The translations under genes and the position numbers were made by a program. Shown here in pieces: positions 15,725-25,081 of a stretch of DNA of 64,000 nucleotides (its first letter is position 1; the number at the start of each line of letters is the position of its first letter). Source of the DNA: an uncultured Eubacteriales bacterium. GTDB lineage: Bacteria > Bacillota > Clostridia > Lachnospirales > Lachnospiraceae. Location: positions 43,655 to 107,654 of the forward strand of contig ONHA01000007.1 in NCBI GenBank assembly GCA_900317515.1, in the 5' to 3' direction. Below the pieces are notes generated by a model. It did no database searches, was not told the DNA's origin, and worked only from the letters and a program-made list of their open reading frames with translations.

Positions 15725-16951
15725 TCACAATGGGAGCTTTCGTCCCTCTTTTTTCCACTCGAGGAACTCCGCCGTCGCGGTGAAGATCACGTCGCCCGAG
15801 GAATTGAGGGCGGTCTCGAGGGAGTCCTGAATGACGCTCACGATAAAGCCCACGCCGACGATCTGCATCGCGATATCATTGGAAATGCCGAAGAGCGAGC
15901 AGGCAAGCGGAACCAGAAGGAGCGAGCCGCCGGCGACGCCGGAAGCGCCGCAGGCCGAGAAGGTCGCGACGATGCTGAGGAGCAGCGCGACCGGCAGGGA
16001 GACCTCGGCTCCGACCGTGTTGGCGGCGGTCAGCGCAAAGGTGGTGATGACCGCTGCGGCTCCGTCCATGTTGATGGTGGCGCCGAGCGGGATCGAGACC
16101 GAGTACATGTCCTCGTCGAGGCCGAGCTTTTTGCAGAGCTCCAGGTTGACCGGGATGTTGGCGGCCGAGCTTCTGGTGAAGAAGGCGGTGATGCCGCTCT
16201 GGCGGATGCAGGTCAGGATCAGCGGGAACGGGTTGTGCCGGAGCGTGATCCCGACGATCAGCGGGTTGACGACGAAGGCGACGAGCAGCATGGAGACGAC
16301 CAGCACGAGCACCAGCTCGCCGTAGGTGGTGAAGATCTCGAGGCCGCTCGTGGAGACGGAGTCGTAGACGAGACCCATGATACCGAAGGGGGCGCAGCCG
16401 ATGACCCAGCGGACGACCAGGGAGGCCGCGTCCGCGAAGTTCTGCATGGTCTGCTTGGTGTGCTCATAGGCTTCCTTTAACGCCAGTCCGAAAATTACGG
16501 CCCAGAAGAGAATGCCGATATAGTTGGCGTCGATGAGAGCCTTCACCGGGTTTGCGATGATGCTGGTGAGGAGGTTCATGATGACCTCATTCATGCCGCC
16601 GGGCGCCGTGTAGCCCTCCGCGACATCGATGTTGGCCAGCGTCAGGGAGACCGGATGGATGAAATTGACCATAACCGCGACGATGGCCGCGCAGAGCGTG
16701 CTGAAGAGATAGAGGAAGATGACGGTCCTGAACTTGGCCAAGTTGCCGCCCTTCGCGCTCGCGATGGAGGAAGAGACGAGCAGGAAGACCAGGACGGGCG
16801 CGATGCCCTTCAGGGCGCCGACGAAGAGGGAGCCCAGAAGGCTGATCCATGCAAGGCCGGGCACGGTGAGCCCCAAAATGACGCCGACCGCAAGACCGAC
16901 ACAGATTCGTACGATGAGACTCAGTGAATTCCATTTTTTGATAAGCTGCAT
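15725..16951 (-). CDS. sstT: serine/threonine:sodium symporter (SstT-like, DAACS family)
   Basis: This is a 408-residue dicarboxylate/amino-acid:cation symporter with about eight transmembrane helices and re-entrant hairpins. It matches SstT closely in length and motifs: N-terminal NSLSLIVRICVGLAVG, the serine-rich hairpin FLLVSSSIASAKGGN, FFTRSSAANIPVN and LGATINMDGAA in the substrate/Na+ core. It imports serine and threonine with sodium. An AGGAGG-type site precedes the ATG. It sits in the nitrogen block, divergent from gltB, but carries no ANTAR leader of its own. Direct repeats in the upstream region may serve as operator. Confidence 0.9.
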   Translation of the reverse strand: MQLIKKWNSLSLIVRICVGLAVGVILGLTVPGLAWISLLGSLFVGALKGIAPVLVFLLVSSSIASAKGGNLAKFRTVIFLYLFSTLCAAIVAVMVNFIHPVSLTLANIDVAEGYTAPGGMNEVIMNLLTSIIANPVKALIDANYIGILFWAVIFGLALKEAYEHTKQTMQNFADAASLVVRWVIGCAPFGIMGLVYDSVSTSGLEIFTTYGELVLVLVVSMLLVAFVVNPLIVGITLRHNPFPLILTCIRQSGITAFFTRSSAANIPVNLELCKKLGLDEDMYSVSIPLGATINMDGAAAVITTFALTAANTVGAEVSLPVALLLSIVATFSACGASGVAGGSLLLVPLACSLFGISNDIAMQIVGVGFIVSVIQDSLETALNSSGDVIFTATAEFLEWKKEGRKLPL

Positions 16952-16983
16952 AAATGCCTCCTTAAGAATTGTATTTTTCGGTA

Positions 16984-17018
16984 GAATACAGCAGAATACA
17001 GAATACCATTAAAATGGT
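16984..17018 (-). promoter_or_regulatory. putative operator upstream of sstT
   Basis: Three copies of GAATAC (16984, 16994, 17001; minus strand GTATTC) are followed by the palindrome ACCATT-AA-AATGGT at 17005-17018. They sit 33-67 bp upstream of sstT, between the two divergent genes. TATTCT within the repeats could be a -10, but no clear -35 was found. Confidence 0.35.
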
Positions 17019-17083
17019 GTCCATGTCCAGCAATAAAAGGGCGGAAGGAGCATTTGGCGGAACAAAAGCAGAAAAATTTCCTG

Positions 17084-17112
17084 TTGACAAACATATCTGT
17101 AAAGATTATTAT
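17084..17112 (+). promoter_or_regulatory. sigma-A promoter of the gltB operon
   Basis: TTGACA (17084-17089), 17-bp spacer, TATTAT (17107-17112), close to consensus. Transcription should start near 17119, just before the attenuator stem. Confidence 0.88.
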
Positions 17113-17120
17113 GTTTCGAA

Positions 17121-17174
17121 GAGGCAACGGAGTCTCTAATGTATGAAGGCATTAGAGGCTCCGCTGCCTTTTTG
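17121..17174 (+). promoter_or_regulatory. ANTAR-type antitermination leader of gltB
   Basis: GAGGC-AACGGA-GTCTC (17121-17136) is a five-pair stem with an A1/G4 hexaloop. Alternatively the whole segment folds into a long hairpin, AGGCA-CGGAG-CTCTAATG against CATTAGAG-CTCCG-TGCCT (17122-17169), followed by TTTTT: an intrinsic terminator. Because both folds use the same bases, binding of the ANTAR protein to the hexaloop form would allow read-through into gltB and the following genes. Confidence 0.78.
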
Positions 17175-17210
17175 TTTGGAAAAACGGCGGGCCTCGGAAG
17201 GAGGTAAGGT

Positions 17211-20200
17211 ATGAGACAGGGACTTTCATTGTTGAGAGAGCATGATGCCTGCGGCATCGGAGCGGTCGTCAAGATCGACGGCGTCCCGGAGTATTCGGTC
17301 ATGGATGACGCGCTTGCCATCGTGGAGAAGCTGGAGCACCGGGCCGGAAAGGACGCGAGCGGAACGGTCGGTGACGGCGTCGGGATCCTGGTCGGGATTG
17401 CGCATTCATTTTTTAAGAAGGCCGCGAAAGAAGCGGGCCTTTCGATCGGCGAGGCCGGTGAGTACGGGATCGGCATGTTCTTTCTGCCGGAGGACCGCCT
17501 TATGCGCACATTTGCGAAGAGGCTCTTTGAGGTGATCGCGGCAAAGGAGGGCATATCCGTGCTCGGCTGGAGGAAGGTGCCCGTCCACCCGGAGATCCTG
17601 GGCGACCGCGCCAGGGACTGCATGCCGGCAATTCGCCAGTGCTTCCTTAAGAAACCCGAAGGCTGTGAGAAGGGGATCGAGTTCGACAGAAAGCTGTATG
17701 TCGTGCGCCGCGAGTTCGAGCAGAGCTCCGAGGACACCTATGTGTGCTCCCTGTCGTCGCGGACGATCGTCTACAAGGGCATGTTCCTGGTCGGCCAGCT
17801 CCGCCGGTTCTACGAGGACCTTCAGAGCCGCGACTACAGGACGGCGATCGCGATGGTCCACTCACGGTTTTCGACTAACACGCTGCCCAGCTGGGAGAGG
17901 GCTCATCCGTACCGTTTTATCGCCCACAACGGGGAAATAAACACCATACGGGGCAACTATGACCGCATGCTGGCCCGGGAGGAGACCATGCACTCGCCGC
18001 TTCTTGGCAGGGAGAAGGACAAGATCTATCCGGTCATTGCGGGGAGCGGGTCCGATTCGGCCATGCTCGACAATACGCTGGAGTTCCTCTACATGAACGG
18101 CATGGAGCTGCCGCTTGCGATGATGACCCTGATCCCGGAGCCCTGGAAGAACAACCGGTTCATGAGCGAGACCAGGAAGGATTTCTACCACTACTATGCA
18201 ACCATGATGGAGCCGTGGGACGGGCCGGCCGCCATCCTCTTCACGGACGGCGAGCTCTTCGGGGCGACGCTGGACCGCAACGGTCTCCGGCCGTCCAGAT
18301 ACTATATAACGGACGACAATCGTCTCATCCTCTCCTCCGAGGTGGGCGTCCTTGACATCGCCCCGGAGCATATCGTCAGAAAATCGAGGCTCATGCCCGG
18401 AAGAATGCTGCTCGTCGACACGAAGAGGAAACGCATCATCTCGGATGAGGAGTGCAAGGAGTATTATGCCTCCGCCCATCCTTACGGGGAGTGGATCGAC
18501 GCCAATCTGGTGCATTTAAAGGACCTCGCGATCCCGAACCGCCAGGTGCCTGTCCACACCCAGGAAGAACGCGACCGCCTCTACAAGGTCTTTGGCTACA
18601 GCTATGAGGAGGTGCGGACATACATCCTTGAGGCCGCGGCAAACGGTGCGGAGCCGACCGTTTCCATGGGGCACGACGTCCCGCTGGCATCGCTCTCGGA
18701 CTCCTATCCGCTCCTCTACCGCTTCTTCCAGCAGCAGTTCGCCCAGGTCACGAACCCGCCGATCGACTCCCTCCGGGAGAAGATCGTCACGGATACGACC
18801 GTCTACATCGGCTCCGACGGAGACCTTCTCCACGCGGAGAGCGGCAACTGCACGGTCCTCGAGGTGAACAACCCGATCCTGACCGGCGTCGATATGCTGA
18901 AAATACGATCCATGAAGCGGAGCGGCTTCAAAAATGAAACCGTCTCGCTCCTCTACTATAAGCACACCTCCCTCGCGAAGGCGGTCGAACACCTGTATCT
19001 TGCGGTGGACCGGGCCGTGGCCGGCGGGGCCAACATCATCATCCTCTCGGATCGCGGCGTCGACGAGAACCATGTGCCGATCCCGGCACTGCTCGCGGTC
19101 TCGGCGGTGGAGCAGCACCTGGTCCGCACGAGAAAGCGGACGGCCGTCTCGCTGATCCTCGAGAGCGGCGAGGTGAGGGATGTCCACCAGGCGGCCTGCA
19201 TCCTCGGATTCGGGGCCCGGGCGGTCAACCCCTATCTCGCCCACGAGTGCATCGAGGAGCTGATCACGCTGGGGCTTCTCGACAAGGATTCCCACACGGC
19301 GATCGACGATTACAACCAGGCGCTTCTTACCGGGGTCGTGAAGATTGCGGCCAAGATGGGGATCTCCACGATCCAGTCCTACCAGTCCGCGAGGATCTTC
19401 GAGGGGATCGGGCTCGCAAAAGAGGTGATCGACCTTTATTTTGCAGGCATGACCTGCCGGGTCGGCGGCATCGGCGTAAAGGAGATCGAGGAGGGCATCG
19501 CCTACCGGCATGACAGAGCCTTCGATCCGATGGGGCTGCCGATTGATCCGGTCCTCGACAGCAGCGGTTTCCACAATCTGAGGAGCGGCCCGGGCAAGGA
19601 GGACCACCTCTACAGCCCGAAGACCATCGTGCTCCTGCAGCAGGCCTGCCGGACCGGAAATTATGACAAATTCAAGGAGTACAGCAGTCTGGTGGACGAT
19701 TCGAATCACCCGCACACGCTCCGAGGGCTCCTCGATTTCGTGCCGGCGGGGGACCCGGTGGATATCTCCGAGGTTGAGCCGGTGGAGGAGATCGTGAAGC
19801 GCTTCCAGACGGGGGCTATGAGCTACGGCTCCCTCTCCGAGGAGGCCCACGAGACCATCGCGCTCGCGATGAACCGGCTGGGCGGCCGCTCCAACACCGG
19901 TGAAGGCGGCGAGGCCAGCGAGCGGTTCGGCACCGAGAAGAACAGCGCGGTGAAGCAGGTCGCCTCGGGCCGCTTCGGCGTGACGGAGGAGTACCTCCTG
20001 AGCGCGAAGGAGATCCAGATCAAGATGGCCCAGGGCGCAAAGCCCGGCGAGGGCGGCAATCTCCCGGCGAAGAAAGTCTATCCCTGGGTCGCAAAGACCC
20101 GCTGCTCGACGCCGGGCGTGCAGCTTATCTCGCCGCCGCCCCACCACGATATCTACTCCATCGAGGACCTGGCCCAGCTCATCTACGATCTTAAAAATGC

Positions 20201-21740
20201 AAACCGCGCGGCCCGCATCTCCGTCAAGCTGGTCTCGGAAGCCGGCGTCGGCACGATCGCGTCGGGCGTCGCGAAGGCGGGGGCTCAGGTGGTTCTCATT
20301 TCCGGCTATGACGGCGGCACGGGAGCCGCTCCCTACAGCTCGGTCCACAACGCGGGCCTCCCCTGGGAGCTCGGCGTCGCGGAGACCCACCAGGCGCTCA
20401 TCGAGAGCGGCCTCAGATCCCGGGTCAGGATCGAGACGGACGGCAAGCTCATGACCGGCCGGGACGTCGCAATCGCAGCGCTTCTCGGGGCGGAGGAGTA
20501 CGGGTTTGCGACGGCGCCTCTTGTGTCACTCGGCTGCATGATGATGCGGGTTTGCTCGAAGAACACATGCCCGGTCGGGATCGCGACCCAGAACGAGTGC
20601 CTCCGGGCCCGCTTTGCCGGCAAGCCGGAGCACCTAATGAATTTCATGACCTTCATCGCCAGTGAGCTCCGCGAGATCATGGCGTCCCTCGGCTTTAAGA
20701 CCGTGGATGAGATGATAGGCCGCACGGACTGCCTCAAAAAGAGGGAGAGCTTCGCACAGCCGCATGCGCTGACGGTTTCATTTTCAGAGATACTGAAGCC
20801 GGGCTTTGCCCATGCGGAGGAGAACCGGTTTGATCCGAAAAAGAGCTTTGACTTCGGGCTCACAAAGACGCTCGATGAGCGCATTCTCCTGCCGTGGTTT
20901 GAGGAGTCCGTTAAAAGCGGAGAGGAGCGTTCGGAGATCTCGGTCCCGGTGAGCTCCACCGACCGGACCTTCGGGACGATCCTGGGGTCGGAGCTCGTGA
21001 GGAGATACGGGAACAGCCTGAAGGACCTCCCGGAAGACCGCTTCACGGTCAACTGCGAGGGCGGAGGAGGCCAGTCCTTCGGGGCTTTCATCCCCCGCGG
21101 ACTCACGATCAAGCTCATGGGGGACGCGAACGACGGCTTCGGCAAGGGGCTCTCGGGCGGAAAACTTGTCGTGTGCCCGCCGGAAGGAAGCCGGTTTGAG
21201 TCCTCCGAAAACATCATCATCGGAAACGTCGCTCTCTACGGAGCCACCTCGGGCAAAGCCTTCATTGCAGGCGTCGCGGGCGAGCGCTTCCTGGTCCGCA
21301 ACTCGGGCGCAACGGCAGTCGCGGAGGGCTGCGGCGACCACGGGCTCGAGTATATGACCGGGGGCAGAGCGGTGATCCTCGGCAGCACGGGCAAGAACTT
21401 CGCGGCCGGCATGAGCGGCGGCATCGCCTACGTGCTCGACAAAGATCACAGCCTCTACAGAAGGGTCAACAAGGACATGGTCGAGCTCACGGAGGTCCGG
21501 GAGAAATATGATATCGCGGAGCTTAAAAGCATCCTTGCGGAGTACGTCCGGGAGACCGGGTCCGCGCGTGGACGGGCGATCCTGGACAATTTCGATGAGG
21601 AGATCCTGCACTTTAAGAAGGTCGTGGCGCGGGACTACCAGAAGATGATCCGGGCCATCAGCCGGTACGAGGAGCAGGGAATCGACAGGGAAAAGGCGGA
21701 GCTCGAGGCCTTCAGAGAAATGACAGGCACGGCAGTCTGA
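17211..21740 (+). CDS. gltB: glutamate synthase large subunit
   Basis: GOGAT large chain (1509 residues) transfers the amide of glutamine to 2-oxoglutarate. The Ntn amidotransferase domain opens with Cys14 in EHDACGIGAV, so a 13-residue propeptide is predicted. It continues with SRFSTNTLPSWERAHPYRFIAHNGEINT. Central and FMN-binding domains contain GGRSNTGEGGE and PPPHHDIYSIEDLAQLIYDL, the iron-sulfur loop CMMMRVCSKNTCPVGIAT, and the C-terminal beta-helix domain with repeated Gly-rich turns. The start follows AGGAGGT. It is the first gene of a tightly packed operon gltB-gltD-glnA-ANTAR-pyrG-purF-carA, with gaps of at most 28 bp. Confidence 0.98.
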   Translation: MRQGLSLLREHDACGIGAVVKIDGVPEYSVMDDALAIVEKLEHRAGKDASGTVGDGVGILVGIAHSFFKKAAKEAGLSIGEAGEYGIGMFFLPEDRLMRTFAKRLFEVIAAKEGISVLGWRKVPVHPEILGDRARDCMPAIRQCFLKKPEGCEKGIEFDRKLYVVRREFEQSSEDTYVCSLSSRTIVYKGMFLVGQLRRFYEDLQSRDYRTAIAMVHSRFSTNTLPSWERAHPYRFIAHNGEINTIRGNYDRMLAREETMHSPLLGREKDKIYPVIAGSGSDSAMLDNTLEFLYMNGMELPLAMMTLIPEPWKNNRFMSETRKDFYHYYATMMEPWDGPAAILFTDGELFGATLDRNGLRPSRYYITDDNRLILSSEVGVLDIAPEHIVRKSRLMPGRMLLVDTKRKRIISDEECKEYYASAHPYGEWIDANLVHLKDLAIPNRQVPVHTQEERDRLYKVFGYSYEEVRTYILEAAANGAEPTVSMGHDVPLASLSDSYPLLYRFFQQQFAQVTNPPIDSLREKIVTDTTVYIGSDGDLLHAESGNCTVLEVNNPILTGVDMLKIRSMKRSGFKNETVSLLYYKHTSLAKAVEHLYLAVDRAVAGGANIIILSDRGVDENHVPIPALLAVSAVEQHLVRTRKRTAVSLILESGEVRDVHQAACILGFGARAVNPYLAHECIEELITLGLLDKDSHTAIDDYNQALLTGVVKIAAKMGISTIQSYQSARIFEGIGLAKEVIDLYFAGMTCRVGGIGVKEIEEGIAYRHDRAFDPMGLPIDPVLDSSGFHNLRSGPGKEDHLYSPKTIVLLQQACRTGNYDKFKEYSSLVDDSNHPHTLRGLLDFVPAGDPVDISEVEPVEEIVKRFQTGAMSYGSLSEEAHETIALAMNRLGGRSNTGEGGEASERFGTEKNSAVKQVASGRFGVTEEYLLSAKEIQIKMAQGAKPGEGGNLPAKKVYPWVAKTRCSTPGVQLISPPPHHDIYSIEDLAQLIYDLKNANRAARISVKLVSEAGVGTIASGVAKAGAQVVLISGYDGGTGAAPYSSVHNAGLPWELGVAETHQALIESGLRSRVRIETDGKLMTGRDVAIAALLGAEEYGFATAPLVSLGCMMMRVCSKNTCPVGIATQNECLRARFAGKPEHLMNFMTFIASELREIMASLGFKTVDEMIGRTDCLKKRESFAQPHALTVSFSEILKPGFAHAEENRFDPKKSFDFGLTKTLDERILLPWFEESVKSGEERSEISVPVSSTDRTFGTILGSELVRRYGNSLKDLPEDRFTVNCEGGGGQSFGAFIPRGLTIKLMGDANDGFGKGLSGGKLVVCPPEGSRFESSENIIIGNVALYGATSGKAFIAGVAGERFLVRNSGATAVAEGCGDHGLEYMTGGRAVILGSTGKNFAAGMSGGIAYVLDKDHSLYRRVNKDMVELTEVREKYDIAELKSILAEYVRETGSARGRAILDNFDEEILHFKKVVARDYQKMIRAISRYEEQGIDREKAELEAFREMTGTAV

Positions 21741-21768
21741 AAAATGCCGGAAGTCGGGAGGTAATGCC

Positions 21769-23232
21769 ATGGGTAAACAGACAGGCTTTCTTGAATACGA
21801 ACGAATTGAAAATAAAGAAATCCCGGTGAGTGTCCGGATCAGGGGCTACGAGGAATTCCATGCTCAGTCGACCGAGGCGGTGAGAAGAAATCAGGGAGCC
21901 AGATGCATGAACTGCGGCGTTCCCTTCTGCCAGTCGGCCATGCAGCTTTCCGGCATGGTCGTCGGGTGTCCGCTCCACAACCTCATCCCGGAGTGGAACG
22001 ACGCGATCTACCGCGGAGAGGACGCCCACGCGCTCGCGCGTCTCCTCAAGACCAACCGCTTTCCGGAGTTCACCGGGAGAGTGTGTCCGGCCCTCTGTGA
22101 GAAGGCCTGCATCTGCGGGCAGTACGATGACCCGGTCACGGTCAGGGACAACGAGCTCTTCCTCATCGAGAAGGGCTACGAGGAAGGATGGATGAAGGCG
22201 AAGCCGCCGGTCCGCGAGAGCGGAAAGAAGGTAGCGGTCGTCGGCAGCGGTCCCTCGGGCCTCTCCTGCGCGGACGCCTTAAGGCGGCGCGGCCACGCGG
22301 TCACCGTCTACGAGCGGGAGGACCGCATCGGCGGCCTCCTCATGTACGGGATCCCCAACATGAAGTTAGATAAGAGCGTGCTCGCCCGGAGGCAGAAGCT
22401 GATGGAGGAGGAGGGGGTCATTTTCAAAACCGGTGTGAACGTCGGCGGGAAAATGAAACCCGGAAAGCTCCTCAAGGAGTTTGATGCGGTGGTCCTGTGC
22501 TGCGGGTCCAAGCAGCCGAGAGCCCTGGCCGCGGAGGGAATCGAGGGCGCGGAGGGCGTTTACTTCGCGGTGGATTTCCTGAAGGCCGCGACCAGAAATG
22601 TCCTCGGAATCGAGACGCTGCCGGAGACCATGAACGCGAAGGGGCGGAATGTCGTGGTTGTCGGCGGAGGCGACACAGGCAATGACTGCATCGGGACCGT
22701 GATCCGCATGGGCTGCGAGTCCGTGACCGCGCTCGAGATGATGCCGAAGCCGCCCCTTGAGCGGACGGAAAGCAACCCCTGGCCCGAGTGGCCGAAGACC
22801 CTTCGAACCGATTACGGGCATGCGGAGGCGATCGAACTCTTCGGGGCGGACCCGCGGGTCTTTAAAACCACGGTGAAAAAAGTGGGCACGAAGGACGGGC
22901 GCATCTCGGAGATCACGACCGTGGAGGTGAGCTTCGTGAACGGAAAGCTCACGGAGACCCCGGGGAGCGAAAAGGTCTTAAAATGTGACCTTCTCCTCAT
23001 CGCGGCGGGCTTCATCGGGGCGGAAAAGCTCCTGCCTGACTCTCTTGGTCTTCAGATGACCAAACGAGGCGTCGTCGCGACGCCGGAAGGAAAATATGTC
23101 ACCAGTATCCCGGGCGTCTTTGCCGCGGGCGACATGAGAAGGGGACAGAGTCTTGTAGTCTGGGCGCTCGCGGAAGGAAGGGCCTGCGCCGCGGAAGTGG
23201 ATGAGTACCTGATGGGGTACAGAAACAGCTGA
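21769..23232 (+). CDS. gltD: glutamate synthase small subunit
   Basis: The 487-residue flavoprotein passes electrons from NAD(P)H to GltB. The N-terminal iron-sulfur domain has the Cys clusters CMNCGVPFC and CPALCEKACICG. A first dinucleotide motif VAVVGSGPSGLSCADAL (near residue 160) binds FAD, and VVVVGGGDTGNDC (near 300) binds NADPH. GVFAAGDMRRGQSLVVWA closes the FAD site. Length is normal. It follows gltB by 28 bp and precedes glnA by 10 bp, so the GS-GOGAT cycle is encoded in one transcript. Confidence 0.97.
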   Translation: MGKQTGFLEYERIENKEIPVSVRIRGYEEFHAQSTEAVRRNQGARCMNCGVPFCQSAMQLSGMVVGCPLHNLIPEWNDAIYRGEDAHALARLLKTNRFPEFTGRVCPALCEKACICGQYDDPVTVRDNELFLIEKGYEEGWMKAKPPVRESGKKVAVVGSGPSGLSCADALRRRGHAVTVYEREDRIGGLLMYGIPNMKLDKSVLARRQKLMEEEGVIFKTGVNVGGKMKPGKLLKEFDAVVLCCGSKQPRALAAEGIEGAEGVYFAVDFLKAATRNVLGIETLPETMNAKGRNVVVVGGGDTGNDCIGTVIRMGCESVTALEMMPKPPLERTESNPWPEWPKTLRTDYGHAEAIELFGADPRVFKTTVKKVGTKDGRISEITTVEVSFVNGKLTETPGSEKVLKCDLLLIAAGFIGAEKLLPDSLGLQMTKRGVVATPEGKYVTSIPGVFAAGDMRRGQSLVVWALAEGRACAAEVDEYLMGYRNS

Positions 23233-23242
23233 CGGAGGAGCC

Positions 23243-24460
23243 ATGTATTACACGAAAGAGGAAGTAAAGCAGTTTGTCGAGGAGGAGGACGTAAAGTTCA
23301 TACGTCTTGCATTTTCGGATGTGTTCGGGAGGGCCAAAAACGTCTCCATCATGGCCCCCGAGCTCGACCGGGCCTTCCGGGAGGGCATCGCGGTGGATGC
23401 CTGGGCGGTCGCGGGGTTTGAAGGGTTTCCGACGTCGGATATTTTCCTGCACCCGGACCCGGACACGCTGGCGATCCTGCCCTGGCGGCCGGAGCACGGG
23501 CGGGTCGTCCGCATGTACTGCGACATCACCTGGCCGGACGGGACGCCGTTTGTGTGCGATCCGAGGGGTTTCTTACGGAATGCCGTGAAGGAGGCCGCTG
23601 AGAAAGGGTACACGTTCCGCTTCGGGACGGAGCAGGAGTTCTATCTCTTCCGGGACGACGGGGAAAATGAAGAGCTGAAGATCCCCTGCGACAGGGCCGG
23701 CTACATGGACATCGGGCCGGACGACAAGTGTGAAAATATACGCCGGGAGATCTGCATGACGCTGGAGCAGATGGGCATCTATCCGGAGAGCTCCCACCAC
23801 GAGGAGGGACCCGGGCAGAACGAGATCGATTTCCGGTACTGCGAGGCCCTGAAAGCCGCGGATGATGCGATGACCTTCCGGTCGGTCGTGCACGCGATCG
23901 CGAACCGGAACGGGGTGAAGGCGGATTTTGCGCCGAAGCCTCTTGCGGGAAAGCCGGGCAGCGGCATGCACATCAATTTCTCGGTGCGCGCCGGCGGGAA
24001 GGACGTCTGCCTTGAACCGGTCGTCGCGGGGATCCTTAAGTATGTCCGCGAGATGTCTTTATTTTTAAATCCGACTGAGGAATCCTACGAACGGCTCGGC
24101 GGGCTCATGGCCCCGGGCTACATCACCTGGGCGAAGGAGAACCGCTCGGCCCTCATCCGCATCCCGGCAGCCTTCGGGAAATATGAGCGCGGGGAGCTCC
24201 GCTCGCCGGACCCGATGGCGAACCCCTATCTCGCCTTCGGGCTCGTGATCTATGCGGGTCTTGCGGGCCTTGGCGAAAGGCTCACGCCGCCTAAGCCCAT
24301 CGAGGGGAATCTCTACAGGAAGCAGGCAGATGAGCTTTCGGGCCTTAAGAGACTGCCGGGAACGCTTTCCGAAGCGGCGGAGGCTGCCCGGGAGAGCACC
24401 TTTATCGGGGAGCATATGCCGGGAGAGCTTCTTTTGGCCTATCTTGAGAGAGGGAACTGA
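23243..24460 (+). CDS. glnA: short type I-like glutamine synthetase
   Basis: This belongs to the GSI family but has 405 residues, versus 440-470 in most members. The beta-grasp start IRLAFSDVFGRAKN, the metal ligands in FGTEQEFYLF and HHEEGPGQNEIDF, the ATP-site segment KPLAGKPGSGMHINFS and the glutamate-site RSALIRIP are all present, so it should be active. The Tyr loop reads EGNLYRK rather than the usual adenylylation context. The shortening is mainly at the C-terminus, which stops shortly after FIGEHMPGELLLAYLE. It is the second synthetase of the window and lies directly before the ANTAR gene, an arrangement seen in other Clostridia. It may have a regulatory as well as catalytic role, but that is inference. 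Confidence 0.9.
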   Translation: MYYTKEEVKQFVEEEDVKFIRLAFSDVFGRAKNVSIMAPELDRAFREGIAVDAWAVAGFEGFPTSDIFLHPDPDTLAILPWRPEHGRVVRMYCDITWPDGTPFVCDPRGFLRNAVKEAAEKGYTFRFGTEQEFYLFRDDGENEELKIPCDRAGYMDIGPDDKCENIRREICMTLEQMGIYPESSHHEEGPGQNEIDFRYCEALKAADDAMTFRSVVHAIANRNGVKADFAPKPLAGKPGSGMHINFSVRAGGKDVCLEPVVAGILKYVREMSLFLNPTEESYERLGGLMAPGYITWAKENRSALIRIPAAFGKYERGELRSPDPMANPYLAFGLVIYAGLAGLGERLTPPKPIEGNLYRKQADELSGLKRLPGTLSEAAEAARESTFIGEHMPGELLLAYLERGN

Positions 24461-24486
24461 ACACCCAAACGTAAGGAGCGGAAAAT

Positions 24487-25071
24487 ATGGCAACGCCCAT
24501 ACAAACCTACAGTGTGCTGCTGGTCTCGGCAGCCAGAAAAATAAATACCGCGCTTATGTCGTTTCTTCCCGGTGAGAGATTTGACCCGGTAACGGTGGTG
24601 GACACCGCGGCGAGAGCGAGGCGGACCATGGCGGAGAGGGATTATGATTTTATCATCATAAACGGGCCTCTCCCGGACGAGTTCGGCAGAAAGCTCGCGA
24701 TCGACCTCTCCGGCGAGAGCGGCCGGGTGGTGCTTCTCCTGGTCAGGAGCGATGTGTACGAGGAGATCTGCATCGCGATGACGCCCCACGGGGTCCTCGT
24801 GGCCAGAAGACCGATGGACACGGCCATGCTGGGGCAGCTCTTAAACATCATGTGCAGCGTCAGGGAGCGTCTCCGGGGATTTACAAAGAAGACTCTGACT
24901 CTGGAGGAGAAGATGGAGGAGATCAGGCTCGTGAACAAGGCCAAGTGGGCCCTCATCGAATCCTGCCACATGACGGAGGAAGGCGCGCACCGCTACATTC
25001 AGAAGCAGGCGATGGACCAGTGCATCGGCAAGCGGGACGTCGCGAAGAATATTTTAAAGATCTACGGCTGA
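24487..25071 (+). CDS. ANTAR-domain RNA-binding antiterminator with degenerate receiver domain
   Basis: The 194-residue protein has an N-terminal CheY-like fold (~1-120), a short coiled linker and a C-terminal ANTAR domain (~135-194) with [33 protein letters not shown] and [14 protein letters not shown] proteins such as NasR, NasT and EutV bind paired RNA hairpins and prevent termination. The receiver looks non-phosphorylatable: the strand-3 position normally Asp is Asn59 ([10 protein letters not shown]), and the strand-1 acidic pair is replaced in VLLVSAAR. It probably senses something other than phosphorylation, perhaps by protein contact with a glutamine synthetase or PII domain. Five matching leader RNAs in this window (glmS, glnN twice, gltB, dapL) are its likely targets. 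Confidence 0.9.
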   Translation: MATPIQTYSVLLVSAARKINTALMSFLPGERFDPVTVVDTAARARRTMAERDYDFIIINGPLPDEFGRKLAIDLSGESGRVVLLLVRSDVYEEICIAMTPHGVLVARRPMDTAMLGQLLNIMCSVRERLRGFTKKTLTLEEKMEEIRLVNKAKWALIESCHMTEEGAHRYIQKQAMDQCIGKRDVAKNILKIYG

Positions 25072-25081
25072 CGGAGGGAAA

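Noticed and set aside
18516-20390. 624-codon open frame antisense to gltB
   Set aside because: It lies in the frame where GC-rich codon bias of gltB suppresses stops; the translation is Arg/Asp/His-rich without domains and no ribosome site or promoter supports it.
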